Below the pieces are notes generated by a model. It was not told the DNA's origin and did not search any database. It saw only the letters and a list, made by a program, of their open reading frames with translations. A stretch of 64,000 nucleotides of DNA. It comes from Scytalidium lignicola. Taxonomy: Eukaryota > Ascomycota > Leotiomycetes. How positions within the stretch are numbered: the first letter of the stretch is position 1; each line of letters begins with the position of its first letter. Positions 12,761 through 23,821 of the stretch are shown here, piece by piece. The DNA lies in the NCBI GenBank assembly GCA_002812745.2, contig NCSJ02000072.1, forward strand, positions 90,913 to 154,912, read 5' to 3'. The position numbers and the translations under genes were made by a program.

Positions 12761-13907
12761 GTATTAGAGCAATACTGAAATTTACATCAGCTCTTATATT
12801 TAACATTAAAATTGCCCTAATACTGACGTACAAAGTATATTAAGTTCTAAATTAGCATATATGGCTAGTTTTTGGTCTTACTAAGAAGTTGTCATTCATA
12901 CTTGACATAGTAAATCTCTAGTGTCATTTCATTTGTATAACGGTTAATGTTTGCAGATTCTTAATACTTAACCGCAAAAAGATCGCCTTATCTGATTTTA
13001 AATATATGGAAGGCAGATCTTTAAGATTGCCCATCTATATACTCAAGTTATTAATTTCAGTCTTCACTGCACTGCAAAGGCTGTATGAAGCACAGTTGCC
13101 CTGCTAATCAACTTCTAATTTCTAATACTTCTATGAAAAATCAAGGCCACTTCATTATAGGGGAACTCAAGTATTATGTCGCTGTCTTGTGCTTGTATAA
13201 GTACAAATCTATACAGATTTTCTTTAGTCTTGAACTAATATAAGACAATATTTTCACAGAGGTCTGTAGTTAAGGTATACCGTAGCCTTGTTCTATTATC
13301 GAAGTTTAAAGGTTGCTGCTCATTCCGAAATGAAGAAGCAATTTCGATATAGTTTGTAAAAAGGTCATGACTCATAAAGTGATGCTTGCCGTGAAAATAT
13401 GTCCATACTACAACTCCAAAGTTCAGTTCAATTATGCTATATTACTCATATGATGTCTTATAAGATAATCTCCATGAATTTCAGCTTTCTTTGATATTAT
13501 GACTTTGCAACCTTATTCGACACCTTCATATTCGATATTTATTCTTGATTGAGGTATCGCATCCTTCCTTACCACATCTCATATCCGCAGGCTGTATTTG
13601 ATGGACTAAATCGCCATCAAGTTACTGGTTAGCTTAGGCCATAACAGTATCAGGTGATAAAACAGTTAGATATTGCCTAATTTAGAACATTACCATGCTT
13701 AGTACTAATTTCATCAAGATCGCGCTATCCATTGCTGTTATGCCCTCCTCTATGCAAGTTTATATAGCTTTGACGTTTAAATATTTCTATGAATTAAGTG
13801 TTATTCACGCTTGAGAATGTTTGACAAAAACATGTGATCTCAATTTCTCATTTGTAACAGTAGCTTTTTCTCGTTATAAAATCGTAATACTTACTTACAT
13901 ATATTTC
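12761..13907. other. AT-rich relic DNA, no gene seen
   Basis: Short broken frames only. Similarity to the FunK1 copy fades at about 12.76 kb. No other homology is recognised. Confidence 0.5.
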
Positions 13908-14440
13908 TTATCCTAGCTTTGAAATATTTGTGTTATCAGCTTTATAGACTTCATTATTTGTAGTAATTGATTTTATGTTTTTATTTTCCAGATTATTAAG
14001 CAGTTGGTTCACTGTTAGAGCACGTGTTACATGCTCTCTTCGCTTTCGCCGCTTGAAGAAGAGAACCGCCTCAACTACAATCAGAATGAGTACAAACCCT
14101 CCTATAGCTACACTTACTCCAATCCTAGTCTTGTGCTCTGAGTTGTACTACCTTTTTGGGGGTTTGTTGTTGTGAGTTGCCCAAGACTCGTCGTGGTGCT
14201 TAATAGGATTCTAGGAGAAGAAGTTGTGGTAAGAGGAGCTGTTATTAAAACGGCGAAATTGTAGCCTTCGACAAGTATTGCAATTAAATTAATAGGATAT
14301 GAGAGAGTTGTAGTTACTAAGATATAGTTGTTCGTCGCCGGCGAAGCATAAGACAGAATCTAGTTGATCGTCATCGGTGAAGTATAAACACTGTCGACCT
14401 TGATATTACCATCAGCATCTCGTGCAAAATCGAAATTCTT
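13908..14440 (-). pseudogene. Decayed membrane-anchored (Mid2/Wsc-like) protein gene
   Basis: On the minus strand a segment reads TRIGVSVAIGG, then a hydrophobic stretch (FVLILIVVEAVLFF), then KRRKRREH. That is a single transmembrane helix followed by a basic stop-transfer. It continues to a stop at 13908. Upstream in another frame is a Thr/Ser-rich stretch (LTTTSSPRILLSTTTS) and an earlier piece FARDADGNIKVDSVYTSP interrupted by TAG. This order (extracellular part, Ser/Thr stalk, TM, basic tail) matches fungal surface sensors. A frameshift between stalk and helix and at least one stop mark it as dead. The parent family is uncertain. Confidence 0.45.
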
Positions 14441-15277
14441 AAATTAATCAATAGATTAGTCAAATTCTCAAAGCAGAGCTCGACCAATTACAAGTTGAAT
14501 ATACATACGTCAGGCAACATATAATGGATGTACTTGACGATGAGATAATAATGGTGCTCTATGTAGTGTAAGCGGCAGGACACACAAGAGGACTGAGACT
14601 TTAGCTAATGATTATGTTATCTGCTATGATACCTCCATCCTACTATTATGTCACTTCAGGAGGAAGGCATGTCAATGAGTTAGTGACTGATTGCGCATAT
14701 GCAAGATCATATATATAGGGGAAAAGACCCTTTGAGGCATGTACACTCAATCACGCTTAGGCTGTAGTGTTATATCTAGGCTGTAAGCTCTATGCTGTTG
14801 TAACTGAGAGTTACGATGTCCGCAGACCGTTATTTATCTCTGCTGAATGAGTGGTAACTATCAGAGGATGGAAACATGAAGGAAAACACAATTATGAAAG
14901 TGTAGTAAGAATGTAAGATTTACTGGTTTATATTTGGTGAGAAGGCAATGTGTTTTAAGCAAAACCAACGGTAGTCTTCAGTATTAGCATGAGTTAGTTA
15001 TGTATCACAGTTAATCTTTGAATATGGCGGGTTTTCAACTTAATTAAAGTTAGAGTAATTCTAATATTATATGATATTAATGGCTATTATGAAGTATTGA
15101 TTACTGCAAAGCATCAGACTTAGAATTAGCAACTTGCTTGTCATCTGTTTATGGCATTGTCATATTCTTTACTATTCCTTATGATTTTGTATTTTCAATC
15201 TAATGCTTCTTATCTTATTACGCTAATATCCGAGATCATCATTTTAAATATTGTTTACTTTATTCATCATCTTAATA
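14441..15277. other. AT-rich stretch without recognisable gene
   Basis: No motif-bearing frame on either strand. Possibly the decayed upstream part of the neighbouring membrane-protein relic. Confidence 0.45.
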
Positions 15278-15694
15278 TCAATTATTACCTTTACCTTTAC
15301 CAGATGAGGAGTTCATACTTTTATCTCTCTTATAGTTAGCTAACTCAGCAAATTTTTGCCTGCTGGTCGATGGTAGATCTTGCTCGTCACAATATTTGTC
15401 GTCATTGCAATCATCACTGTCGAGATCGCTGTGATCGGTATTAGACCCGCTGTCCTCTGACTCCTCATCACTACTAAGTACAATCTGTTTGTCTAGGACA
15501 GACACACCTGTCCTAGGCTTGAATTTATGTGGTATACCTTTTTTNGCTGCAGGAGCACCAGAATTCTTTCGTTGAGTATAGGCGTGATCTAGTATACAAG
15601 ACGTAGCACAAAGAAGAAAGAGAAAATCTCCTATCACACGTGAAGGAGTGGTTTGAAGATCACGTAATATAAAGGTCCCGTGATCCTGTGACAC
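15278..15694 (-). other. Open frame with acidic low-complexity tract, origin unknown
   Basis: About 138 codons open, beginning with GTG rather than ATG and containing an N in a T run. The protein has a Ser/Asp/Glu-rich centre (SSDEESEDSGS, DLDSDDCNDD) and a Lys/Gly-rich end. It looks like the disordered end of a larger protein, perhaps transposon-borne, but I recognise no domain. It may not be a gene. Confidence 0.25.
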
Positions 15695-15909
15695 CCACCA
15701 ACTTTGGGACCGAAGATTTATTCTACTAATTCACAGAGCTTTCCCTTACGATTTTTTATCTGCTGAGTGACACACCACCCCGCAGTATAAGACCGATTAC
15801 CCAAGTGGACGCACTAACACTATTTCTACTACTCCTATTATATACTACTAACTATATGCTGGTACTAGAATCCCAGTTTTTAGGCCATCACAGATAACTT
15901 GCATAAGGA

Positions 15910-16425
15910 TGGATAGCACCTGCAGTCAGGTATATGTCTTCTGGGTTAGCAGTAAAGCCGTCACGTCCTAGATATTTCTTATTTAGCCACTTAACAAAGA
16001 GAAGTCTAGAGAACATACTCGAGAAATCCTGCAACACTTTCCTTGATCATTGGTATACCTCTACTAGGACTATAGCTTCCGATAGACCCTATATGCCGCA
16101 GAAGCCATCTCGCCCTTTCCAAGACATCGGGTTTGTAGTCCAAGTGATGCACAAGAATATATTCATTATCTAATAAAGGGGGGTACTCTAATAAGCTGAG
16201 AACCTGCCTGAAGAAAGTGATGGGTTTCTGGCCCAGTTCTTGGGGATTTCCAATATTGGCGCAGATAACATTGTCGAATGGAAGCTCGATAGATCCTTTT
16301 GCGAGAGCAGAGTTTAGCTTTTCTGAGCGAATTGATAATTCACCCCTTACTGCATATTTAGCTGTGCGGGTATTAGGGTTCACGTTACTAATGTTAAGTC
16401 AACGTAGAGTGGCCGTGGAAGACAT
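15910..16425 (-). pseudogene. Alanine transaminase fragment (N-terminal part)
   Basis: From an ATG at 16425 the frame reads MSSTATLR, then TGA, then LNISNVNPNTRTAKYAVRGE and on through FDNVICANIGNPQELGQKPI, TFFRQVLSLLEYP, ARWLLRHIGSIGSYS and GIPMIKESVAGFLE. This is the N-terminal portion of alanine aminotransferase (glutamate-pyruvate transaminase, PLP-dependent). After an intron-like gap, RDGFTANPEDIYLTAG follows and then similarity stops abruptly near 15910. The PLP lysine region and the rest are missing. The TGA fits CGA to TGA, a RIP-type change. The exon phases do not agree, so an indel is also likely. Confidence 0.8.
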
Positions 16426-16984
16426 TGTAGTAAATAGTGAAAGTGAGATAGGTTGGGCCTAAAAAGAACGACTCAGACTATTTATCTTCAAGCCCGAAAT
16501 TTTTCAACGGTAAAATGATTAATAATATTGACAAAAAGTAAAAGGATTCCTTATTTCATAATTATATCGTTATCTTTGCTTGTTATAAGATCTCTAAGTT
16601 ACAGATCTGGATTCTCAAGGCGCCAAGCCTCGCGCTCCGGCAAAGCCAAGTCACCTCATAGATCCCCAATGTTATTCATGTAATTATCATTCGCTCCTAC
16701 AAACTCAGGGAATACTCGTAATGGTACTATTTAGAAAGATATAGGATTTAAGTCTTTAATATTTCATATCTTTTTGAATAACTTAGCTTAATTGAATGGC
16801 TAATTTTGAGTATATAAGAAGACTTCAAGTAGATCACACAATTTGTAGTAGTGTGGGCTTTTTGTATGCCTCTATAAACCTGAGACCGAGGCAATATAGA
16901 AAANGACAAAACAGAAAAAANCCTTACCCTGTTTTCCTAATTTTCCAATCAAGATCACGACGAGTACTGGAGGAATTTAACCCA
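16426..16984. other. Intergenic AT-rich DNA
   Basis: Two N bases lie in A runs near 16904 and 16921. No gene or repeat is recognised. Confidence 0.5.
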
Positions 16985-19059
16985 CTAAGTTGAACGTACC
17001 ATTGCTGTCCTCAAAGCCTGCGAAGCCAGTTTCTGTACCATTCCATCTTGATCAAAGCCCACGACAAAGGCATCTGGAGACAGAACATTGTAACTAGTAC
17101 TATCTAATTGAAACCAATAGTCATTAGATCCATCCCATGGGTCCCCACCATACGGAATCCCATTCTGAGCCAAGGCTTCCATGTGGAACTTGTAATACGT
17201 CAAACTATCGAAGCCCTGAATTTTGAGTTCTGTCGGATATAAGCGGAAGTCATCATAAGCGGCATACAACTGGCTGGTTAGGAAGTCAGTACCATTACTG
17301 ATCCATTGCTTGATGACGATACCGGGACCACCATCTACAGCTAGAGTAATTGACGAGTTGAGGTTTGTAGATTTGAAGGTACCAGTGAAAGCATTCTTGG
17401 CTTGATGTTTGGAGGCTGCTTCTGCGGCATTGTACTAGAAGGCGATATGTAAGTACATAGTATATTATCTAGGTTTTCATATTATACGAACGAATATATC
17501 CACAAGCGTCCCTCGAATGGGTTGTACTTGAGGGTGTGGGTTGTCGCCCGCTGCCATAACAGTGATGCCGATGTTATAATCTGGGATGAGGCAAAAGAAG
17601 GTAGAATATCGACCAATATCTCTAGATTTGCAATATGAATCCAGGAGGCGACTGGTGTTAACGATTGTGTTGACTGGAATTGGTAGTCGATATATCTCCC
17701 AAGGAGCCTGAAGAAGAGACACAAGTTAGTTTGTTAGCGTATCAAAGTGGAGAAACTTTTACCTACACCGACTGCAGCTTCCCACTGTGAAGTAAATGTT
17801 ATTGGCTTCATCCACCGCCGAGTCATGACCGGAGATATTAACTTGTTGGTGAGAATTACTTGGCCCCAAGTGATGAGGTCCTTAGTCGAGGTGAATTGAC
17901 CACCAGCTCTGATGTGTGTTAGAAAGATGCAAAGGAAAATGGAATTTTCCTTACGGATCTTGAATACCACCATCATAGTTCCATTGTGCATAAGTATTGT
18001 TTCTAGGAATGATAGCATCCACGTTGTCGCCGGGTGGTGTTGGAGTTGTTGAGTTCATACCCAGAATTTGAGCAAAGTCAAGTTGGCCCTGGTTTATTGA
18101 CTTGCCAGTAATGTTCTCATATGCAAACCCCAGGAGAATATAGGCCATATTGGAATAGGTGGGACTTGTATAGGAAGGAAAAACTGGAGGGTGGCTGATT
18201 ACTTCGGCCAGCAATTCTCGAGGTTCAAATTTAGCTTGAGGGTCATTCGTAGGGAGCATATTACTTACGTGATCTTGTGCAGGGGGGTTGTGGCCCATAG
18301 CGCTACAATTTATGATTGTATCATTGGGTAACGGAGGAAATCCAGATAGAATATCGTCTAGCATAGATTCCTCTAGTGCTATATCTCCAATTGACACTTC
18401 CCCTGAGTTAGTATTGATTCAGAGAGAATTCTAGCTCTGCTTACCATCACGTCCAATACCTGATATTTGGGAAGCAAGAGAACCTATAGTGACTTCGCCC
18501 CATTTAGTTTGTAAGAGGGGGTTTTCATAACTGTACGAAGCATCGTCAAGTTTAGACTGCAGCAGAAGGAATATTTAGACTGGCTGTATATCGAGTGAAA
18601 GACAAGAGAGCAACTTACGATATATTTTGTGATTGGGTCCGTAAAAATTGAGTCTCCAATATCAACCATCCAAGCATACATCACTAGAAGCTTGCCTAAG
18701 CTACCAGTTCTATATACTGTATTGTCGGTCAGTTTTCCTTTGGTATAGGAGCCAATAAGCTCGGGTGCTTCGAAATGAAAGTCAAATAAAGGTTCGTTAC
18801 AAATTAAATCAAATACAGAAGTGGAGAAAGAGGTACCCTTGTTGTCGAGTGGACCATAGGTGCTATTTCCTGTCTGAATGATTTTGTTCAGGGCGGCTGC
18901 AGCTTGTGTTTTGGCATCATCCCATGCTTGAAAGTTTCGGTTTGCAGCTGGCAGGTAGATAGGGCCAAGTAAACTAAGATCAATGGTCTGATCAAACACT
19001 ACTGCAGATGTAGATATGACAAGACTCGCCCAAAGTATACCACTAAGTCTGAACGCCAT
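16985..19059 (-). CDS. Secreted beta-lactamase-like serine hydrolase
   Basis: Six exons give 602 residues: 19059-18619, 18556-18445, 18402-17955, 17908-17767, 17707-17492 and 17434-16985. Introns are only 42-62 nt, all GT-AG. A signal peptide opens the protein (FRLSGILWASLVISTSAVVF). YRTGSLGKLLVMYAW contains the SxxK motif (Ser-Leu-Gly-Lys) of class C beta-lactamase/penicillin-binding-like enzymes, and YSNMAYILLG supplies the Tyr-x-Asn motif. A C-terminal domain of about 170 residues follows (FTGTFKSTNLNSS onward), as in fungal secreted members. Such proteins hydrolyse esters, amides or small peptides outside the cell; the substrate is unknown. Several NxT/S sites support secretion. The fourth intron uses GTAGGT rather than the overlapping GTAAAA site, because only that keeps PWEIYRLPIP in frame. 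Confidence 0.9.
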
Positions 19060-19860
19060 TGTGATATCAATTAGAATACGCTAGTGACCGGTTAAGTGAT
19101 GGAATTAACTGGTTGTTTGAGAGGAGAGAAAAGACTAATAGTGGACGGCGTATAAAGAGTTTTGGTTGTGGTATAGGGTTAAATTAAATGCTGATAACTG
19201 ATAGTTAAATGAAAGACACGAGAGCCACTGTGGAGATTCTCTCTGTCCTTCCAATTCATTCATGCAGGTAAGCTTGGTACAGAGAGAAATACTCAAATTT
19301 AGCAGTACGGCTTACAAGTTCCATGTTTACAAGCAAAAGCCTCATTTTTTCTTGATTTCATACTAGATAATGTGTAATCCTGAATGCCCTCTTGGTAGTT
19401 GCTGGTAAAGGGCATCAACTAGTTAATAGTTGGTGTGCTCGTAAACTTCTGTGGCTTTTATTCCTTACTAATCATCCAAAAACAGAGGATGAGTGCGCGC
19501 CAACCCCTATCCCTGCTATTCAAATCCAAGCCCCTCGGCTTCGCAAGCTAGAGCCTGCTAGCCATTATAATATTAGTGTCATATTATAGTTTGCCTTGAC
19601 CTACGCTTGTTCACTGTTTTATTGCCTTCAGTTACTTTGAGATCTAAAAAATGAGGGAAGGAGGGTAATTGGGGATTGAGATACTGCCCATTTGCATATC
19701 ACTTTAGAACATCATCCTCGCCTCATGCCGTATACGAGAACAAGAGTCCGTCATGGCCACTAGCCTTTCCATCTACTGGGCAGTGTACTAATGAGATAGA
19801 TTTTTGGTTGATATTTATCCTGTAAATGGATGTTCTTGTCTGCATAAACCTCGTTGTGTA
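19060..19860. other. Intergenic region upstream of the beta-lactamase-like gene
   Basis: This is the promoter side of the hydrolase gene. No conserved frame, RNA gene or repeat was recognised in 0.8 kb. Confidence 0.5.
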
Positions 19861-20865
19861 TCAAAGCAATGTAATCCTATAAAGTGAGTATTTATCTTTT
19901 ACAAGGGTGAAATATATACGGTTTAAGCTTCTTATGGACATAAATTGTATAGTGCCAGTTCGGTGACTAGCTCCACTCGGTGTACTGTCCAGCTCCTTTG
20001 TCAGATCGAGGTCGATCAATCTTCTTTTCGGGCCTCCTTCAGCAGCAGGTTTTGTAATAATAATATTGTTTTCGGAAATTTCCCGATGTAGTATCTTGCC
20101 ATCCTCAAGAAGTGATCTATGACCAGCGATAACATCTCGAAATACTTCTAAGAGCTCTATCACAGACTTGTATGCATGCAGCGGTTGTGCGGCTGGTGAT
20201 ACCATTAAGCAGCAGTGCACACGATTGCCATATGTCTCACTCTCCTAGACTGTCCAAATCAGGTTCCTGAATACTGAGGACGTCAGACTTGTGCGACTCA
20301 TCCTCTTTCACGTTCTGCTCAGCATTCTGCTCGGCATTTCGCTCTGCGTTCCGAGCAATAGATTAGCTGTCGTTGGATCTAGACCTCTTGGCGGGACTAG
20401 TCTCAACTGCAGATTGCCCTTCACGTTTTCTTTTCTGTCCGGAAGATAAAATCGAGCTGCTTCTCGTGCTGATTGCCAGGCTAGTGGGGCGTCTTATGCC
20501 ACTCCTAGACCTTCCCCGAAGATCACTTGTCCTCGAATCTTCTCGGCGGATGGAAAGCTTTCGGAGTTGCCCGAATTCCATACCATTTTGCAAACTTGCA
20601 ATAGTGTCCAGACTTCCATCAATAGAAATCTGCTCATGATGGAACCATTGAGCGATACCTGTAACCCTTCTCTCCGTAGCCAATTTCAAAAGTCTTCCTT
20701 CACGCTGCCTTTTATCAGATGGCCAAGCGAACTTCACGACATATTCCCAGTCTGTTGATTTGTTTCTTCTCCCCCGATAGCAAGCAGTTCCTCTGAAAAC
20801 CACTGCTTTTTGTGAGGCAATCGGCTGGCCCTCCAAACGGATCCCCGGTCCCACACCGACCACTG
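19861..20865 (-). pseudogene. FunK1-family protein kinase, broken
   Basis: The N-lobe reads VVFRGTACYRGRRNKST, DWEYVVKFAWPSDKRQREG, then a Ser/Arg-rich linker. After an in-frame TAA near 20366 comes ARNAERNAEQNAEQN, then a one-base frameshift near 20235. The C-lobe follows: YGNRVHCCLMVSP, FRDVIAGHRSL, ILHREISENNIII and RLIDLDLTKELDS, then RTGTIQFMS. This matches the fungal-specific kinase family FunK1, which often expands next to transposons. The catalytic loop shows HRE where I expect HRD. Similarity is lost after RTGTIQFMS, so the end is truncated. With one stop and one frameshift it cannot give a full kinase. A more mutated copy lies at 12516-12760. Confidence 0.82.
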
Positions 20866-20960
20866 GATTTTACAGCGAAATCAACAAAAAAAANGACCCT
20901 AGCAATCTTAACAACCAACTTATATTTCTCTATAAAATTTGAAATCATAAATTTTTATGA
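20866..20960. mobile_element. Single end of the ACGTAATTCC-type inverted-repeat element
   Basis: CCACTGGATTTTACAGCGAA followed by ATCAACAAAA and CCCTAGCAATCTTAACAACC resembles the subterminal part of the elements at 23.4, 28.7 and 37.8 kb (CACTGAAATTTACNGCAAAATCAA, then CTAGCAAACTCAACA). Only one end is present and the outermost bases are gone. It sits at the start of the FunK1 relic. Confidence 0.5.
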
Positions 20961-20985
20961 AATGATTATTATATATGTTCCAGTC

Positions 20986-21033
20986 CATACGCCAACTGCC
21001 TAGGCCATACACCAATTTTACGGTTGGCGTATG
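20986..21033. repeat. Short inverted repeat (CATACGCCAAC / GTTGGCGTATG)
   Basis: Two perfect 11-bp arms separated by 26 bp, with related copies CATACACCAA and GATACGCAA nearby. It could be the end of an otherwise lost element or a small hairpin. Confidence 0.45.
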
Positions 21034-21407
21034 ATCTAGGCGATACGCAATCACATGTAAACCTCACGCAAACCACCTTACCCCACCATAGCGGTGTAGC
21101 TACAAATGTAATTGTTTCCCCCTTACTTTCCAGCCTTTAATTACTTTCAATTAAGCTGTTCTCAGTCAATATGACTTTAATTGAGTCAATTAATTCATTT
21201 CCTAATGATGTACACTTTGCTTTTCAGGATTATACATATAGCGAAAGCTATGTTAACAAAGAGCGGATTGATCCACAACACTGGCAAAGAATGCATGGGT
21301 TTTCAGACAATCTAAGCTTAAAACCAGAAAATCGAGCTGATAGAAACCTAAAACACAGAACAATTGATCTGAACCCCTTATTAACTAGTTTCACTACTCT
21401 CTCTCTC

Positions 21408-22788
21408 TTATTTTCTAACGTTATCAAACACACCATACAGCCAGTCGAAAATTACTTGGGCCAATTGAGGCTCGGCTCCTAAGCTGCAGTGTTCACCAGC
21501 TCCCAGGACAGTAGTGAACTCATGAAATGTGGTATTTTTGCCAGCCTGTGTGAAGACGGCCTCTGCTTGCTCCGGTTGGGTCAAGGTCAGGGTGTCATTC
21601 TGGGCCTTGGCCAAGAAGACGGGGACGTTGATGGCCTTGGCAACGTCTGGTGTGAGGGCGAACTGGTTGAGCTGGGTCAGCCAGTCAGAGGGTGAGTTTG
21701 TGTTGAACGACCACTTGCTCTGGGCGATGAGCCAGCGTAGGTCTGTCGGCACTGAGGGTAAGACCTCGAGTTCATTCCAGAGGGTATCGAAGGCGGTGAC
21801 GTTACCCTCAATGAAAGAGTCGATCATGGATGGCTCTAGCTGGGACGTGATCGCATCGCTCATGTTCTTCAGACCATCCACGGCTATCACGGCCGCGACT
21901 CGGGGCTCCTTGCTCGCGGCCAGCGGCGCCAGCAAGCCGCCGAAGGATATTCCCATTAAGGCAATGCGTGAAGAGTCCACATCGGCGCGCGAGATGAGGT
22001 ACGACACTGCTGGAGTTACGACGCTCCACCAGTCCGGAATAAAGCCCAGTTGCTGCTGGCGGCGGACCGTGGGCTGGCGGCGGACCTTCGTATGTTGCCA
22101 CATTCCAGCCCCTGGAGAGAGCCCCGAGGCCAATATAGTGGTAGCTATCTTCCTGTGCGGCGTCATACCCGTTACCCACCAGCAGGGTAGGGGCCTTGGT
22201 GCAGTCATTGTGAGCCTTGTAGAAGGTAATGGGCACGGTGAACTTGGTACCATTCTCCGACATAGCGGAGACATTGACTCGCTCACCAGGTATGTCTAAA
22301 AGAGAGATTGCAATGTCGAAGTCCGTCAGGACCGAGTCCCACAGAGTGTAGATGCGTGGGTCGGAGATATTTCCGTGTAAGAAAAACTCTGCAGCCCGGT
22401 AGTACGAAGATGCCCGAAAGTAGGCCTCGCGAGCTGAGACGGGATTCTTCGTGACATTGACCGACCTAGCCACATCATGGATGGCATCGGCAAGATAGTT
22501 GAACTCGTTGTAAACGCTCTCATAATCTCCAGGAAGAATTTGGGAAACTGCACGCAGCACTTCGCTGGTTGCTGAGCCGCCGCCGTTGGCCAGAGCGAGT
22601 ATCTCTGTGAAGTAGAAGGAGAAATAGTCGTCGGTGCTCAGAGGAAAAAGGGCCGGGGCAGATACGTTATTGGTACCATTGTAAGCCGTAGACTGGCGGC
22701 CTAGGAGCCGCGAAGGAAACGGGTGGAACTGTGAGGCCGCTGTGAGGGTGAAGCCTCCCGCGAGGATGAAAACTGCTACAGACTTCAT
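21408..22788 (-). pseudogene. Secreted alpha/beta hydrolase with one frameshift
   Basis: From the ATG at 22788 a signal peptide (KSVAVFILAGGFTLTAASQ) leads into a helical N-domain and then the hydrolase core (TKAPTLLVGNGYDAAQEDSY, HYIGLGALSRGWNVATYEG). At about 22077-22100 the frame must shift by one base to continue as QQQLGFIPDWWSVV and so on to the stop at 21408. The catalytic triad is visible: GISFGG (nucleophile elbow, Gly-x-Ser-x-Gly), Asp in FLAKAQNDTLTL, and His in LGAGEHCSLGAEP. It resembles the fungal FrsA/dihydropseudooxynicotine-hydrolase-like esterase group. The break falls exactly where the 12-mer GTCCGCCGCCAG occurs twice. The rest is free of stops and GC-rich, so either a very recent lesion or a sequence error is possible. 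Confidence 0.85.
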
Positions 22789-23415
22789 CTTTGCTGAGAG
22801 CTACAAGATATTGAGACAACGCTGTTTTGTCCAAGAAAGGGTTTTCGTTGAATGATTGCAGTCTTATATGTACGCTAAGCATAAGAAGTTCACCGAACTC
22901 GTCTAGTGCTATATATATATTTCTTTGGAGGCTTCGTTGTAAACTTATAATTCCCGGATTTCGATGGAAACCCGGATGCAATAGAGGTAAGCAACATAGA
23001 ATTGTCGCTCTGTATGATTAACGCCATGCTGTGCCTCATTTCGTATAACAACTCATAGCGTGGTTGGCCTTTGATGAGGAGATCAACATCCTCGTCACTT
23101 TCATCTGCAAGTACCGTGGTTTGGTATGTGGCGAATCAACCACACGTTTTGCTCCATGCCAAACTCTCGAGTGTCCCACTATTCCCGGGACAGCGATCAG
23201 TAAGAATAAAAGATCACGTTCATGAGCCAATCAATGTGCCAATTGAGCACGACAAAGGAGGCGTGGTTTACCGTATTCGGGCTTGTAAGGAGTAGTGCGC
23301 TTTGTAAGTCGAGTGTCATGGGCAAGGGCCAGGTCCACCGTATAAATTCCTAGCTGATCACAATTGGCCAATCGGAACTCCCCCTCCCCCCCACACACAC
23401 TCTGTAGACGGAATA
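22789..23415. other. Promoter region of the alpha/beta hydrolase
   Basis: It contains the TATA-like run noted separately and a C-rich stretch (near 23385-23395) with ACACAC. No gene is seen. Confidence 0.5.
22910..22920 (-). promoter_or_regulatory. TATA-like box of the alpha/beta hydrolase gene
   Basis: An alternating TA run lies 122 nt upstream of the ATG at 22788 on the minus strand. It is positional evidence only. Confidence 0.4.
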
Positions 23416-23815
23416 ACGTAATTCCCGGTCCACCGGCCCACTGAAATTTACTGTAAAATCAACGAAAACTGTATATCAATAACTCAACAAATATATAATT
23501 ATATTTAATCAAACTTTGAAATCTATTTATTTATTTAATAATTAATAAGTATACAAATTTTGACGTGTGTAGCATTTATAGTTTGTGCTATATAATAAAA
23601 CAGCCTTGTGTTGAAGGTCTAAAATCTAATCTAACTATGTTACAAGCATTTAAACAAAAAAATGACTAAATATTTGGAATCAGATTAAAGTAATTAACTA
23701 TTTTGCAAAAATTTATTTCTTTAAACTTTGTATTTGTTGAGTTATTACTGTACAGTTTTCGTTGATTTTGCATTAAATTTCAGTGGGCCGGTAGACCGTG
23801 GACTGGGAATTACGT
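23416..23815. mobile_element. ACGTAATTCC inverted-repeat element, copy A (400 bp)
   Basis: Both ends are present. The left begins ACGTAATTCCCGGTCCACCG and the right is its inverse, ending GGGAATTACGT. The arms extend inward through CACTGAAATTTACTG, AATCAACGAAAACTGTA and AATAACTCAACAA, at least 60 bp per side. It is flanked by TA on both sides, as expected for Tc1/mariner-superfamily insertion. The AT-rich middle codes for nothing, so the element is non-autonomous (MITE-like). The middle matches the copy at 57.6/60.1 kb in the opposite orientation. Confidence 0.85.
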
Positions 23816-23821
23816 TACTAC

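Noticed and set aside
21171..21482. Plus-strand frame of 103 codons with RIDPQHWQRMHGF
   Set aside because: It runs into the 3' end of the hydrolase gene and shows no recognised family. It might be a transposon scrap, but I cannot support that.
21529..22299. Plus-strand open frame of 256 codons
   Set aside because: It is antisense to the alpha/beta hydrolase, whose motifs and triad are clear on the minus strand.
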